18,214 nt of DNA. It comes from Ruminococcaceae bacterium UBA737 (lineage in GTDB: Bacteria; Bacillota; Clostridia; Oscillospirales; Acutalibacteraceae). Below, piece after piece: positions 1-7,688 of this stretch. The first letter of the stretch is position 1. The number at the start of each line of letters is the position of its first letter. Location: NCBI GenBank assembly GCA_002297415.1, contig DBKZ01000036.1:1-18214 (forward strand). Direction: 5' to 3'. Position numbers and translations under genes: made by a program. Under the pieces are notes generated by a model that worked only from the letters and a program-made list of their open reading frames with translations, was not told where the DNA came from and made no database searches.

Positions 1-50
1 GTCTTTTTTCTTCTTTTGCGTGTTGCAAGCGCACCTTTTACACGAGCCAT
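1..50 (-). CDS. rplT: 50S ribosomal protein L20 (partial, cut by window edge)
   Basis: Only the first 16 codons lie in the window; the gene continues past position 1. The translated start MARVKGALATRKRRKK is the highly conserved, basic N terminus of L20, which binds 23S rRNA early in large-subunit assembly. A GGAGG ribosome binding site lies at about 60-64, a good distance from the ATG at 50. It is third in the infC-rpmI-rplT order typical of Firmicutes. In Bacillus subtilis L20 represses its own operon through the infC leader; the leader upstream of infC here suggests the same loop, but that is inference. Confidence 0.93.
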   Translation of the reverse strand, partial: MARVKGALATRKRRKK

Positions 51-82
51 TTCAAGTAACCTCCGATACTATTCTCAATCTC

Positions 83-280
83 TTACTTATAAGGGATCAT
101 TTTCTTGACCTTTGCAACATTTGTTACATCGGCACAAACTACCTTGCGAAGATTTCTCTTACGCTTTGTTGTCTTCTTGTTAAGGATGTGTGACTTGAAA
201 GCATGCGCACGCTTAACCTTGCCGGTTTTTGTGAGCTTAAAACGCTTTTTTGCGCCACTGTGTGTTTTGATCTTAGGCAT
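83..280 (-). CDS. rpmI: 50S ribosomal protein L35
   Basis: This 65-residue, very basic protein begins MPKIKTHSGAKKRFKLT and ends KVKKMIPYK, matching full-length L35, a small large-subunit protein. The ATG at 280 follows a strong GGAGG site (about 287-291). The gap to the upstream infC stop codon is only 16 nt, so the two genes are surely cotranscribed. rplT follows 32 nt downstream, with its own GGAGG. Nothing about the gene is unusual. Confidence 0.97.
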   Translation of the reverse strand: MPKIKTHSGAKKRFKLTKTGKVKRAHAFKSHILNKKTTKRKRNLRKVVCADVTNVAKVKKMIPYK

Positions 281-296
281 TTATAATTCCTCCAAT

Positions 297-815
297 TTAT
301 TTACCCGATTTCGGTGCCAAAAACATCAGCATGTTTCTTCCTTCAAGCTTAGCCGGTTTCTCAACTGATGAAAATTCCGAGCAGTACTCCGCAAACTGAT
401 TCATAATATCGGTACCGATTTCAGGGTGACCCATTTCTCTTCCGCGAAATCTTATAGAAACCTTAACCTTGTTTCCGCTCTTCAAAAAACCTATAGCATG
501 ATTTCCTTTTGTTTCGAAATCGTGCTTATCAATGCTGAGACCCAAACGAATCTCCTTGATTTCTACGGTCTTCTGATTTTTCCTTGCCTCTTTTTCACGC
601 TTAGCCTGCTCAAATCTGTACTTTCCGTAGTCCATAATTTTGCAGACAGGCGGATTGGCGTTAGGCGAAATCGCTACAAGATCGAGATCCTTCTGATAAG
701 CTGCTTCCAAAGCCTTGTCAATCGGCAAAATACCGAGCTGACCGCCCTGTGAATCAATTACTCTTACTTCCTTGAATTTAATTCCTTCGTTGATAGCTAA
801 TTCTTTGCTGCTGAT
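297..815 (-). CDS. infC: Translation initiation factor IF-3 with ATC start codon
   Basis: IF-3 binds the 30S subunit, keeps it apart from 50S and checks start-codon/initiator pairing. The protein (172 aa) begins at SSKELAINEGIKFKEVRVI after the start residue and has the usual N domain, a basic linker (KREKEARKNQK) and a C domain with RFRGREMGHPEIG. The first in-frame ATG is at 860, but it lies inside the leader hairpin, lacks a ribosome binding site and would add 15 non-homologous residues. A GGAGG at 824-828 stands 9 nt before an in-frame ATC at 813-815, exactly where family members begin. Rare AUU/AUC/AUA starts are the known hallmark of infC, because IF-3 rejects non-AUG codons and so limits its own synthesis. 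First gene of infC-rpmI-rplT. Confidence 0.95.
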   Translation of the reverse strand: MSSKELAINEGIKFKEVRVIDSQGGQLGILPIDKALEAAYQKDLDLVAISPNANPPVCKIMDYGKYRFEQAKREKEARKNQKTVEIKEIRLGLSIDKHDFETKGNHAIGFLKSGNKVKVSIRFRGREMGHPEIGTDIMNQFAEYCSEFSSVEKPAKLEGRNMLMFLAPKSGK

Positions 816-963
816 TGTAAAGCACCTCCAACAATAAGTAAAATAATAAGACGCAAGCATAACAATACCTGCGTCTTTTAATTATCAATAAGAAAATCAA
901 TAATATTAACCCGAGATTCGATTACCTCAAGGTGAGAACACAAGTACATTCTGCTTCATTGTC
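816..963 (-). ncRNA. Structured infC-operon leader (L20/IF3 leader type)
   Basis: About 148 nt of untranslated leader lie between the predicted start of transcription (near 963) and the infC ATC. It contains short complementary blocks CTCACCT / AGGT and a later CTCGGGT, which resemble from memory the L20 leader of Firmicutes. It ends in a stable hairpin (848-877) just before the ribosome binding site. In Firmicutes such leaders let free L20 stop transcription of infC-rpmI-rplT. The family match was not computed; an Rfam covariance search with the L20 leader model would settle it. Confidence 0.6.
848..877 (-). terminator. Attenuator-like hairpin in the infC leader
   Basis: On the minus strand the arms 868-877 (AAGACGCAGG) and 848-857 (CTTGCGTCTT) pair over 10 bp, including one G-U pair, around a 10-nt loop. 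A moderately T-rich tail (ATTATTTTACTT) follows. The stem lies 20 nt before the infC ribosome binding site, so it is best read as a leader attenuator rather than the end of an operon. Confidence 0.6.
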
Positions 964-969
964 CTAAAT

Positions 970-997
970 ATTATAACACAATTTTTTTATTTGTCAA
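970..997 (-). promoter_or_regulatory. Sigma-A-type promoter of infC-rpmI-rplT
   Basis: Perfect consensus TTGACA (992-997) and TATAAT (970-975) on the minus strand, separated by 16 nt of A/T-rich sequence. Transcription would begin near 963. The -35 box lies only 8 nt past the mreB stop codon, with no terminator between, so read-through from the upstream operon probably adds to this promoter. Confidence 0.85.
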
Positions 998-1005
998 TAC
1001 CTTTT

Positions 1006-2028
1006 TTATTCAACTGTCAGTTCTTTTATTGAACGCAGCTGATAATTGACATTTTTAAGCATCTGTGGATTTTTAAGTGCATAAGCCGTGCCCTTAATTA
1101 CGCTGTGGGTCGGGTCCTCAAGCTTATGCACCGCCGTTCCGGTATAATCGGCTATGAGCTTATCCATTCCGTAAATAAGGCTTCCGCCGCCTGTAAGATA
1201 CAGTCCATCCTGATTGATATCGGCGACCAAGTCGGGGTCGGTTTTTGAAAGCACTGAACGGATAGCCTCGCAAATCATAACAGCCGGCTCCTTTACAGCT
1301 TCAAACACCTCTGCAGAGGATATTTCGAAGCTTTCGGGAAGACCCGTATAAAGATTTCTTCCCTTTGCAACCATTGCTATATCAATAGTTCTGTCGACAA
1401 CCGTACCTATAGTTTTCTTAATACTTTCAGCCATAAGCGGTCCTATTTCAATATTATATTCTCTTCTTATATATCTTATGATTTGAGAATCAAAGTTTAA
1501 AGAAGCTGTCTTAAAGGAATCGCAAATAGATATTCCGCCCATGGAGATAACGGCTATATCGGTAGTTCCCGCGCCTATATCGACTATAAATGTTCCGTGA
1601 GCCTTAGAAAAATCAATTCCCAGTCCGAACGCGATTGCCAGCGGACCTTCAATAACAGAAATGTTTCTTCCGCCGCCCGATTCAACAACATTCGCAAGCG
1701 AATGGTGCTGAAGCTCTGTCAGTCCTGCCGGCAAGGAAGCTATTATCTGCGGTCTTACTATTTTATTTCCGAAAGCCCTGTGCATATATTCCTTAAGCAT
1801 AAGCTCGGTTATATCATAATCCGCTATAACCCCATGCTCTATCGGAGAAACGCATATCATGCTGTCAGGCGTTCTTCCCAAAGTCTTTTTTGCTTTTTCG
1901 CCGTAATAAATAGGATCCCATGTTTCGCTGTCAACCGTGACTATGCTCGGCTGTTCAAGAACAATTCTCGAGCTTGAAAAAATAACGGTTTTTGAAGTTC
2001 CCAAATCTATTCCGATTTCTGTTGCCAT
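1006..2028 (-). CDS. MreB/Mbl-family actin-like protein (divergent paralogue)
   Basis: This 340-aa protein has the bacterial actin fold signatures: phosphate 1 loop GIDLGTSK (6-13), a conserved stretch GRTPDSMICVSPIEHGVIAD (51-70), phosphate 2 VDIGAGTTD (149-157) and adenosine motif LTGGGS (278-283). MreB proteins form membrane-bound filaments that guide elongation-phase peptidoglycan synthesis. It differs from the canonical family: the usual EEPMAAAIG segment reads EGPLAIAFG (127-135), so one of the paired Glu residues near the ATPase site is Gly. mreC and mreD do not follow it, so it looks like an accessory paralogue (Mbl/MreBH-like) rather than the main mreBCD copy. Its ATG directly follows the TAA of the comF-type gene; the ribosome binding site AAGGGTG lies inside that gene's end. 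Confidence 0.88.
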   Translation of the reverse strand: MATEIGIDLGTSKTVIFSSSRIVLEQPSIVTVDSETWDPIYYGEKAKKTLGRTPDSMICVSPIEHGVIADYDITELMLKEYMHRAFGNKIVRPQIIASLPAGLTELQHHSLANVVESGGGRNISVIEGPLAIAFGLGIDFSKAHGTFIVDIGAGTTDIAVISMGGISICDSFKTASLNFDSQIIRYIRREYNIEIGPLMAESIKKTIGTVVDRTIDIAMVAKGRNLYTGLPESFEISSAEVFEAVKEPAVMICEAIRSVLSKTDPDLVADINQDGLYLTGGGSLIYGMDKLIADYTGTAVHKLEDPTHSVIKGTAYALKNPQMLKNVNYQLRSIKELTVE

Positions 2029-2739
2029 TTAATCACCCTTTTTATGCACACTTTGTAAAACGGAAATACAGTATACCCTGTCCGCACCTGCGATAAGAAG
2101 CTGTTTGGCACATTCGTCCAAGGTTGCTCCGGTTGTCGCGATATCATCGAACAGGAGAACATTTCCGCCGGAAATTTTATCCTGAGCATAATACTTATTC
2201 TTAACATTTTTAAGTCTCATTTCGGCGTTGCTTCTATGCTGAGAACGCCTGAACGATTTACAGACAAGAATTTCTCTTAAAGGAATTCCCGTAAATTTAG
2301 AAAGCCTTAATGCGATTTCCCTGCTGTGGTCAAAACCGCGCTTGAATTTGCTGAATTTTGAACTCGGAACAAATGTCAGAAACTCAAAATCAATTCCGAG
2401 ATATTCATGCTCTACAGCCTCAGCCAGCTGGTCGGCGAAAAACACCGCATAATGAACCTTGCCGCCGAACTTGTAATTATAGTAGGCATTTTTGGCGGCG
2501 CCGCTGTTTTCATAAAGAGAGACCAAGGATTCAAACCTGAAGACCCTGTATCCGCAAATACAGCAATCCTTTTCTCTTCCGCATTTCTTACAGCGCTTTT
2601 TAAAATTTATTCTTTTAAGCTCGCCTGCGCAGGCTTTGCAAAATCCTCTGTCCTCAATTATATCTCCGCAGGATAAGCATTTATACGGAAACACGGCGGA
2701 TAAAATTTCATTTCCGAGACTTTTTATCAGCTTATTCAT
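2029..2739 (-). CDS. comF: ComF-family phosphoribosyltransferase-like protein (ComFC/GntX type)
   Basis: This 236-aa protein has an N-terminal cysteine-rich zinc-binding part (C21, C24, C34, C37, then C50, C53, C59, C60, C62) and a C-terminal type I phosphoribosyltransferase domain with the PRPP loop VLLFDDIATTGATL (194-207). The family (B. subtilis ComFC, Haemophilus ComF) supports uptake of single-stranded DNA in transformation; the biochemical role is still debated. The partner helicase ComFA is absent here. Its start overlaps the 3' end of recD2 by 8 nt and its stop abuts mreB, so the three are translationally packed. An AAAGGA site lies about 10 nt before the ATG. In Clostridia the gene is often kept without proven competence. 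Confidence 0.88.
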   Translation of the reverse strand: MNKLIKSLGNEILSAVFPYKCLSCGDIIEDRGFCKACAGELKRINFKKRCKKCGREKDCCICGYRVFRFESLVSLYENSGAAKNAYYNYKFGGKVHYAVFFADQLAEAVEHEYLGIDFEFLTFVPSSKFSKFKRGFDHSREIALRLSKFTGIPLREILVCKSFRRSQHRSNAEMRLKNVKNKYYAQDKISGGNVLLFDDIATTGATLDECAKQLLIAGADRVYCISVLQSVHKKGD

Positions 2740-4948
2740 CGCACAGCAAATCCTTTAAAAGCGTATATCTTAGGGTTTTTCTGTTATTTTCAGCCATCTG
2801 AATAAATATCTGCTTTTTGCCCACTATTACAAGCAGTTTTTTTGCCCTTGTAATGGCTGTGTATAAAAGATTTCTGTATTTAAGCTTTTCGGGAATATCG
2901 AACAGCGGCAAAATAACGCAGTCGAATTCGCTTCCCTGACTTTTATGGACGGTAACGGCATAGGCAAGCTCAATTTCATCCAACTGTTCTTTAAAATAAG
3001 TAACGGTTTTATCGTCAAACAAAACGGTTATTATTCCCGCTCTTACATCAACTTCTGTTATAAGCCCGATATCTCCGTTAAAAACTCCGCTTCCTGTCTC
3101 GCCATCCTGCTTTTTCCAGATTATATCGTAATTATTCTTTATCTGCATTACCTTATCGCCCGTGCGGAAATATATTCCTTTATACGAAAGCTGAGCTCTT
3201 CTGCTTTCTTCGGGGTTTAAAACGGTCTGCAAAAGATTATTGAGATTAACACATCCGCAGTCAAGCATTCTTGAAGGGCAAAGAATTTGAATATCCTTAA
3301 TCGGGTCAAATCCGTAAGCCTTGGGAAGTCTTAAATCCGCAAGCTCAAGAACAGTATTGCACACGGAGTTTTCAGTTTTTCTTTCGAGAAAGAAAAAATC
3401 TCCGTCCTTAGAATTCAGATCAGGCTCGCTGTTATTTATAATAGCGTGCGCATTTGTAACAATCAGACTTTTCTGTGCCTGTCTAAAAACCTTATTAAGC
3501 TTTATAGAGGCAAACTGTCCCGACATCAAAAGGTCATTTAAAACATTTCCTGCCGAAACGCTCGGAAGCTGGTCCGCGTCCCCTACAATTACCATTCTGC
3601 AATTAAGCTTTAAAGCTTTTAAAAGCGCGCTGAAAAGCAGAGAGTCAATCATAGAAGCCTCGTCTATAATTATAACATCGCAGTCAAGCGGATTTTTTTC
3701 GTTTCTCGAAAAGCGCTGTTCGTCATCGGCTCCCCATTCAACCTCTAAAAGTCTGTGAATGGTTTTGGCTTCTCTTCCCGTAAGCTCGGACATTCTCTTT
3801 GCGGCTCTGCCCGTGGGCGCGGCGAGAGCTATCGAAACATCACGGTTTTCAAAAAGCTGAATTATTGCGTTTAATGTTGTGGTTTTCCCCGTCCCGGGAC
3901 CGCCGGTGAGAATAAGAATTCCGCTTTCAAAGGTCTGCTTTATCGCAAGCCTTTGCATGCTCTCGAATTTTATACCCACCTTGTTTTCAACATAATCAAT
4001 TTCAAGGTCGTCTATCGAAACGCTTTTATCAAGATTTTGCGCAACTGCCTTCATTCTTGCGCTTATATATTGCTCTGCGTAAAACTGTTCGGGCAGAGCG
4101 ATAAATTCCTGACCGTCCTTTATATAAGAAAGCAAGGAAAGCTGTTCTTTAAGAGAATTCAGACTGTCATTGATTATTTCATCATTAAGGCCCAAAAGCC
4201 GCTTTGAGACAGCACAAAGCTTGTCCGCGGGAAGACATGTATGCCCGTTCATAAGATTTCTTTTAAGCACATATATTATTCCCGCACTTACTCTGTCGGA
4301 GTTGTCAGCGGGAAGGCTTAAGTCGGCTGAAACCGCTTCCGCCTTTTCAAAGGATACCGAAAAATCGTCCGAGCATAAAACATAAGGATTGCTTTTGATT
4401 TTTTCCGCCGCTTCTTTTCCCAGCCTTTTAAAAATCCTAGCGCATTTTTCTATTCCTATTCCGTAAGGAGAAAGCAATAAAACAAGCTCCTGAACACCGT
4501 ATTGTTTTTTATATTCTTCACTGAAGCTTAAAGCCTTTTCAAGTGAAATTCCTCGGATTGAAGACAAATCCTCAGGACTGTTTTCAAGAACCTGCAAGGC
4601 TTTGTCTCCGAATTTTTCCACGATTTTTGAAGCAGTCCCGGGACCTATTCCCTTTATCGCTCCCGAAGAAAGATATCTTAAAATAGCCGCGCTGCTTTCG
4701 GGAACAGCTCTTTCGAAATTATCCACCGCGAACTGCTCGCCGTAAGAATGATGGACGGTGAAATGCCCGAAAAGATTAACCTTATCTCCGCCTGCGGCAA
4801 ACGGCATAAAGCCGACGGCTGTTATTCTTTCTTTTCCGCATTTTACGGTCGCGACTGTATAGGCATTCTGCTCATTTTTATATGTAATGCTTTCTATTAT
4901 TCCGCTTATTTTTTCTTTTCCGCCTGCATTTTCGGGCAATTTTTTCAC
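2732..4948 (-). CDS. recD2: RecD2-type ATP-dependent 5'-3' DNA helicase
   Basis: RecD2 helicases act without RecBC in DNA repair and replication-fork maintenance. The 738-aa product has an N-terminal OB-like region (about 12-80), helix-hairpin-helix (IKGIGPGTASKIVEKFG, 98-114), and a superfamily 1B motor: Walker A GGPGTGKTT (349-357), motif Ia APTGRAAKR (377-385), Walker B DVIIIDEAS (424-432), motif III VGDADQLPSV (455-464), FRQ (488-490), VTVHKSQGSEFD (665-676) and YTAITRAKK (696-704). Length is normal for RecD2. The annotated start is a GTG at 4948, but the AAGGAAG ribosome binding site nearly touches it. A TTG at 4939, three codons in, has better spacing and could be the true start. It is in an operon with the 113-aa gene upstream (16-nt gap) and comF downstream (8-nt overlap). 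Confidence 0.95.
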   Translation of the reverse strand: MKKLPENAGGKEKISGIIESITYKNEQNAYTVATVKCGKERITAVGFMPFAAGGDKVNLFGHFTVHHSYGEQFAVDNFERAVPESSAAILRYLSSGAIKGIGPGTASKIVEKFGDKALQVLENSPEDLSSIRGISLEKALSFSEEYKKQYGVQELVLLLSPYGIGIEKCARIFKRLGKEAAEKIKSNPYVLCSDDFSVSFEKAEAVSADLSLPADNSDRVSAGIIYVLKRNLMNGHTCLPADKLCAVSKRLLGLNDEIINDSLNSLKEQLSLLSYIKDGQEFIALPEQFYAEQYISARMKAVAQNLDKSVSIDDLEIDYVENKVGIKFESMQRLAIKQTFESGILILTGGPGTGKTTTLNAIIQLFENRDVSIALAAPTGRAAKRMSELTGREAKTIHRLLEVEWGADDEQRFSRNEKNPLDCDVIIIDEASMIDSLLFSALLKALKLNCRMVIVGDADQLPSVSAGNVLNDLLMSGQFASIKLNKVFRQAQKSLIVTNAHAIINNSEPDLNSKDGDFFFLERKTENSVCNTVLELADLRLPKAYGFDPIKDIQILCPSRMLDCGCVNLNNLLQTVLNPEESRRAQLSYKGIYFRTGDKVMQIKNNYDIIWKKQDGETGSGVFNGDIGLITEVDVRAGIITVLFDDKTVTYFKEQLDEIELAYAVTVHKSQGSEFDCVILPLFDIPEKLKYRNLLYTAITRAKKLLVIVGKKQIFIQMAENNRKTLRYTLLKDLLCDE

Positions 4949-4964
4949 TTCCTTTTTTCTTTTG

Positions 4965-5306
4965 CTAAACCGAGGATATTTCGCCGACTATTCTTTCCGC
5001 CATTTCCTTAGGTGCTATAACAATATCCCTGTTTCTCGCATATTCAAGGCAGTTTAAATATTCCGCCTCGTCAAGGTCTGAATTTACGGCAACGATACAG
5101 TCCGCATATCTTGTACCGTTCCAAAGATACTGTTCGTAAGAAAATCTTAGCTGGTCTATAGCAGTTCCCTTTTTAAGCATGATAATAAGAAATCTTGAAT
5201 TATCCGATTTTTCAGACAGAAAGCAAGACCTAATATCATGAAAGAATTCGCATATACCTAAGGACGCAAAAATAAACAGCAGTGCTATAAGTATTCCTTT
5301 TATCAT
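4965..5306 (-). CDS. Small membrane-anchored protein of unknown function
   Basis: I do not recognise a named family. The 113-aa product starts MIKGILIALLFIFASLGIC: one hydrophobic segment (about residues 3-20) that could be a membrane anchor or uncleaved signal. A mixed alpha/beta soluble domain follows, with LIIMLKKG, YADCIVAVNS and NRDIVIAPKEMAERIV, alternating strands and helices that would face the cytoplasm or surface. The reading frame is open 14 codons further upstream, but the ATG at 5306 has a GAGGTGA site at the right distance, and the hydrophobic segment then sits at the N terminus. It lies 49 nt after cdaR and 16 nt before recD2. A hairpin masks its ribosome binding site. Context suggests cotranscription with the c-di-AMP pair, but gives no function. 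Confidence 0.8.
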   Translation of the reverse strand: MIKGILIALLFIFASLGICEFFHDIRSCFLSEKSDNSRFLIIMLKKGTAIDQLRFSYEQYLWNGTRYADCIVAVNSDLDEAEYLNCLEYARNRDIVIAPKEMAERIVGEISSV

Positions 5307-5314
5307 AAATATCA

Positions 5315-5339
5315 CCTCGCTACATAATATGCAACGAGG
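5315..5339 (-). promoter_or_regulatory. Hairpin masking the ribosome binding site of the 113-aa gene
   Basis: On the minus strand CCTCGTTGC (5331-5339) can pair with GTAGCGAGG (5315-5323) over 9 bp, two of them G-U, around the loop ATATTAT. The 3' arm contains most of the GAGG ribosome binding site for the ATG at 5306. No T-run follows, so it is not an intrinsic terminator. It may lower or regulate translation of the small gene within the operon. Confidence 0.5.
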
Positions 5340-5355
5340 CAAAACCAATTGAAAA

Positions 5356-6693
5356 CTATTTTTCGCTGACGGTAACGGTAGCCGAATAAGTGCCTACCTG
5401 CCAGATATTGTTTAAGCTGTCCGATTTTATCACTGCGTCAACCGTATAATTTCCCGCAACCTTATCGGTCAGGTCAATCTGCGCATAAAGCATATTCGCC
5501 GTAAGCGTTCTCATAACGCTTACGGGACCGCAAATTTTAACATTTTTAACGGTTGAGCCGGTTCTGCTGTTAAGATTTGAAGCAAGACCCTTAGGTCTGA
5601 TATCGGTCACCGTAAATACCTTTTCCGCAAATCCCGAGGTATCAACCGAAACGGTAAAGCTTTCGATATTATCAACAAGCCTTACGCCCGTCGGAAGAAC
5701 TGCCGAAACCTCAAAGGTATTTTTGGTTTTTGAAATATCAAAGAAGTTTATTTCGGAAAGTGTTATTTTTTTCATACCGTCTATAACATCGGGCGTGCCG
5801 ATTACGGTAGCCGTTGTATGGTCTATCGAATAAGCAAACGCTCCCGCAATTCCCGACGGCATATTTTTAAACGAAGCCTCGACATTAAGAACAGCCTTTT
5901 TGAGAATAGGCTGAGTAACCTTTATCGCTTGATACTCAATGTTAAGATAATTATTTTCAACCTTATTTCCGTCTCCGTCCAGAATACTGCCGTCAGCAGT
6001 ATATCTGTAAATTATCTTATCGTTTTCATCATAAAGCACCAAATCGGTGTCAAAGCTCTGGGTAGAGTCAAGGGTTTTATTTACCTCTGCATAAGCGGCA
6101 ACCGTTGAAATCTTATTCATAACATTTCTCGGACCCTTGATATTTATTGTATTCTGCTGGGAATTGCTTACAGCAGGTGTGTCCGCAATAAGACCCGAAG
6201 CCGCCGAAACGCCGACAAGCTTAGGAACAACGGTAAATGTTCTTTCGTCGATATAATCAAAAGTTACATCTATGGTCGAAGGAGTAACCGATGTAAAGGT
6301 ATACCCTGTCTTTGAGCTGTTTGTGGCAGGCAGGACATTCAGCTTAAATGTACCTGCGGCATTGACATCGGCTACTGATGCCGTCAAAATAAAATCAGAG
6401 GTCCTCAGTGAGCTTACGATATAATTAGGACCGCTTACGACGACGGTAAACTTCTGACTGCTGACATCGGAAACAATTCCGAGACCCATTTCGCTTGCAA
6501 CGGTATCGTCTATTGAAACGGTTGCGGAAATATTATTAAAGGTCTGCTCTCTTGTCGGGTTGCGGTTTATCATAATGATAAGCCATGCGGCAAAAGCAAA
6601 AATCAATGAAATAACTATAGAAAAATTGCGGCTTTTAAAGAGCTTTTTTAAAAACAAATCAAAATTATTTCTTATTTTTTTCGTGTCTATCAC
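5356..6693 (-). CDS. cdaR: YbbR-domain protein CdaR, membrane-bound regulator of CdaA
   Basis: CdaR-type proteins are anchored in the membrane, carry extracytoplasmic YbbR repeats and bind CdaA to modulate c-di-AMP production. The 445-aa product has a short basic N terminus, one transmembrane helix (about 24-43), and then about four beta-rich YbbR-like repeats (roughly 55-145, 150-255, 256-345, 355-443); recurring GPxxVM-type turns mark them (GPNYIVSSL, GPRNVMNKI, GPVSVMRTL). It begins with GTG, preceded by a very strong AAAGGAGGG site; both lie inside the end of cdaA, giving a 29-nt overlap. This is a common sign of coupled expression of partner subunits. Downstream one normally finds glmM in Firmicutes; here it is replaced by the unknown 113-aa gene and recD2. 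Confidence 0.92.
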   Translation of the reverse strand: MIDTKKIRNNFDLFLKKLFKSRNFSIVISLIFAFAAWLIIMINRNPTREQTFNNISATVSIDDTVASEMGLGIVSDVSSQKFTVVVSGPNYIVSSLRTSDFILTASVADVNAAGTFKLNVLPATNSSKTGYTFTSVTPSTIDVTFDYIDERTFTVVPKLVGVSAASGLIADTPAVSNSQQNTINIKGPRNVMNKISTVAAYAEVNKTLDSTQSFDTDLVLYDENDKIIYRYTADGSILDGDGNKVENNYLNIEYQAIKVTQPILKKAVLNVEASFKNMPSGIAGAFAYSIDHTTATVIGTPDVIDGMKKITLSEINFFDISKTKNTFEVSAVLPTGVRLVDNIESFTVSVDTSGFAEKVFTVTDIRPKGLASNLNSRTGSTVKNVKICGPVSVMRTLTANMLYAQIDLTDKVAGNYTVDAVIKSDSLNNIWQVGTYSATVTVSEK

Positions 6694-7603
6694 TGTTTTT
6701 GCCCTCCTTTGCCGAATTTTTGGAATTCCTGAATTTTTTAATCGGAGTAATATGCTTTATAACAGAAATTACAGTATTGTCAGTCTTTTCGGAATCGGGA
6801 TCAATCATAAGCTGTTTAAGCTCCGCATAAGCCGAAGCAGCATTATAGCCACGCTGAATCTGACCGTTTTTTACAATGGATATCATTCCCGTTTCCTCGG
6901 AAACAACAAGAACCACCGCGTCAGAATTCTCGGTCATACCGATTGCGGCTCTATGCCTCGTTCCGAGCTCAGACGGAATTTCTGAATTCTGCGTAAGAGG
7001 TAAAATACATCCTGCGGCATATAGCTTACCCTCTCTGATTATAAGCGCGCCGTCATGCAAAGGAGATTTCGGATAGAAAATATTATTTACAAGCTGCACC
7101 GATGACGCCGCGTCAATAACAGTGCCGGTATTTATAATCTCGCCGAGCTGAGTCTGCCTTTCAAAAACGATAAGAGCGCCGGTTTTAGTGTCCTGCATAC
7201 TTCCCGCCGCCTTTGCGACGCAGTCAATACACCTTGCAACCTCGGCTTTTTCCTCGCTGAAAAGGGTATTTCCCTTAAGCGCGCCCTGTCCGACCTTTTC
7301 AAGGACTCTGCGAAGCTCCGGTTGGAAAATAATCGCGATAAAAAGGATCAGCGAATTAAATACCATTGAAAGGAGCCAACTTACAACCTCTAAATCCCAC
7401 CATTTTGCAATGACATAAAAGAAAAGGAGAAAAGCGATACCTTTTACAATCTGACCCGCTCTTGTTTCACGCAAAAAACCGATTGCGCGGTAAATAACAT
7501 AAGCGACAATTAAAATATCAAGAATATCGAAAAATCCGATATTTGAAATAGCATATATTACTTGATTCCAAAGAGTAACTATACTGTTAAAAAACGCGCT
7601 CAC
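6665..7603 (-). CDS. cdaA: Diadenylate cyclase CdaA (DacA)
   Basis: It condenses two ATP into cyclic di-AMP, a second messenger controlling potassium and osmolyte balance and cell-wall homeostasis. The 312-aa protein has three N-terminal membrane helices (about 25-43, 53-70, 74-94), followed by a cytoplasmic DAC domain with the catalytic DGA (184-186, in SPLHDGALI) and the GTRHRAAIG motif (214-222). A charged Lys/Asn-rich tail (about 288-312) extends beyond the domain. The start is GTG with an AAGGA site about 10 nt upstream. It is first in the operon cdaA-cdaR-(113 aa)-recD2-comF-mreB. Membership of the CdaA (not DisA or CdaS) class follows from the three helices and the CdaR neighbour. Confidence 0.96.
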   Translation of the reverse strand: MSAFFNSIVTLWNQVIYAISNIGFFDILDILIVAYVIYRAIGFLRETRAGQIVKGIAFLLFFYVIAKWWDLEVVSWLLSMVFNSLILFIAIIFQPELRRVLEKVGQGALKGNTLFSEEKAEVARCIDCVAKAAGSMQDTKTGALIVFERQTQLGEIINTGTVIDAASSVQLVNNIFYPKSPLHDGALIIREGKLYAAGCILPLTQNSEIPSELGTRHRAAIGMTENSDAVVLVVSEETGMISIVKNGQIQRGYNAASAYAELKQLMIDPDSEKTDNTVISVIKHITPIKKFRNSKNSAKEGKNSDRHEKNKK

Positions 7604-7688
7604 TTTTTTCAGTCCTTTTTCCTTTAATCTATAATCAAAATATGACTTAACATTCCGTCACAACACAAATTGACCCAATATCATATAT

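Noticed and set aside
816..860. N-terminal extension of IF-3 from the ATG at 860
   Set aside because: The ATG sits in the leader hairpin without a ribosome binding site; the added residues do not look like IF-3, while ATC at 813-815 has a well-placed GGAGG.
3321..3758. Open frame of about 145 codons on the plus strand opposite recD2
   Set aside because: It lies fully antisense to the conserved RecD2 motor domain, has Ser/Phe-rich nonsense composition, and lacks a promoter or ribosome binding site.
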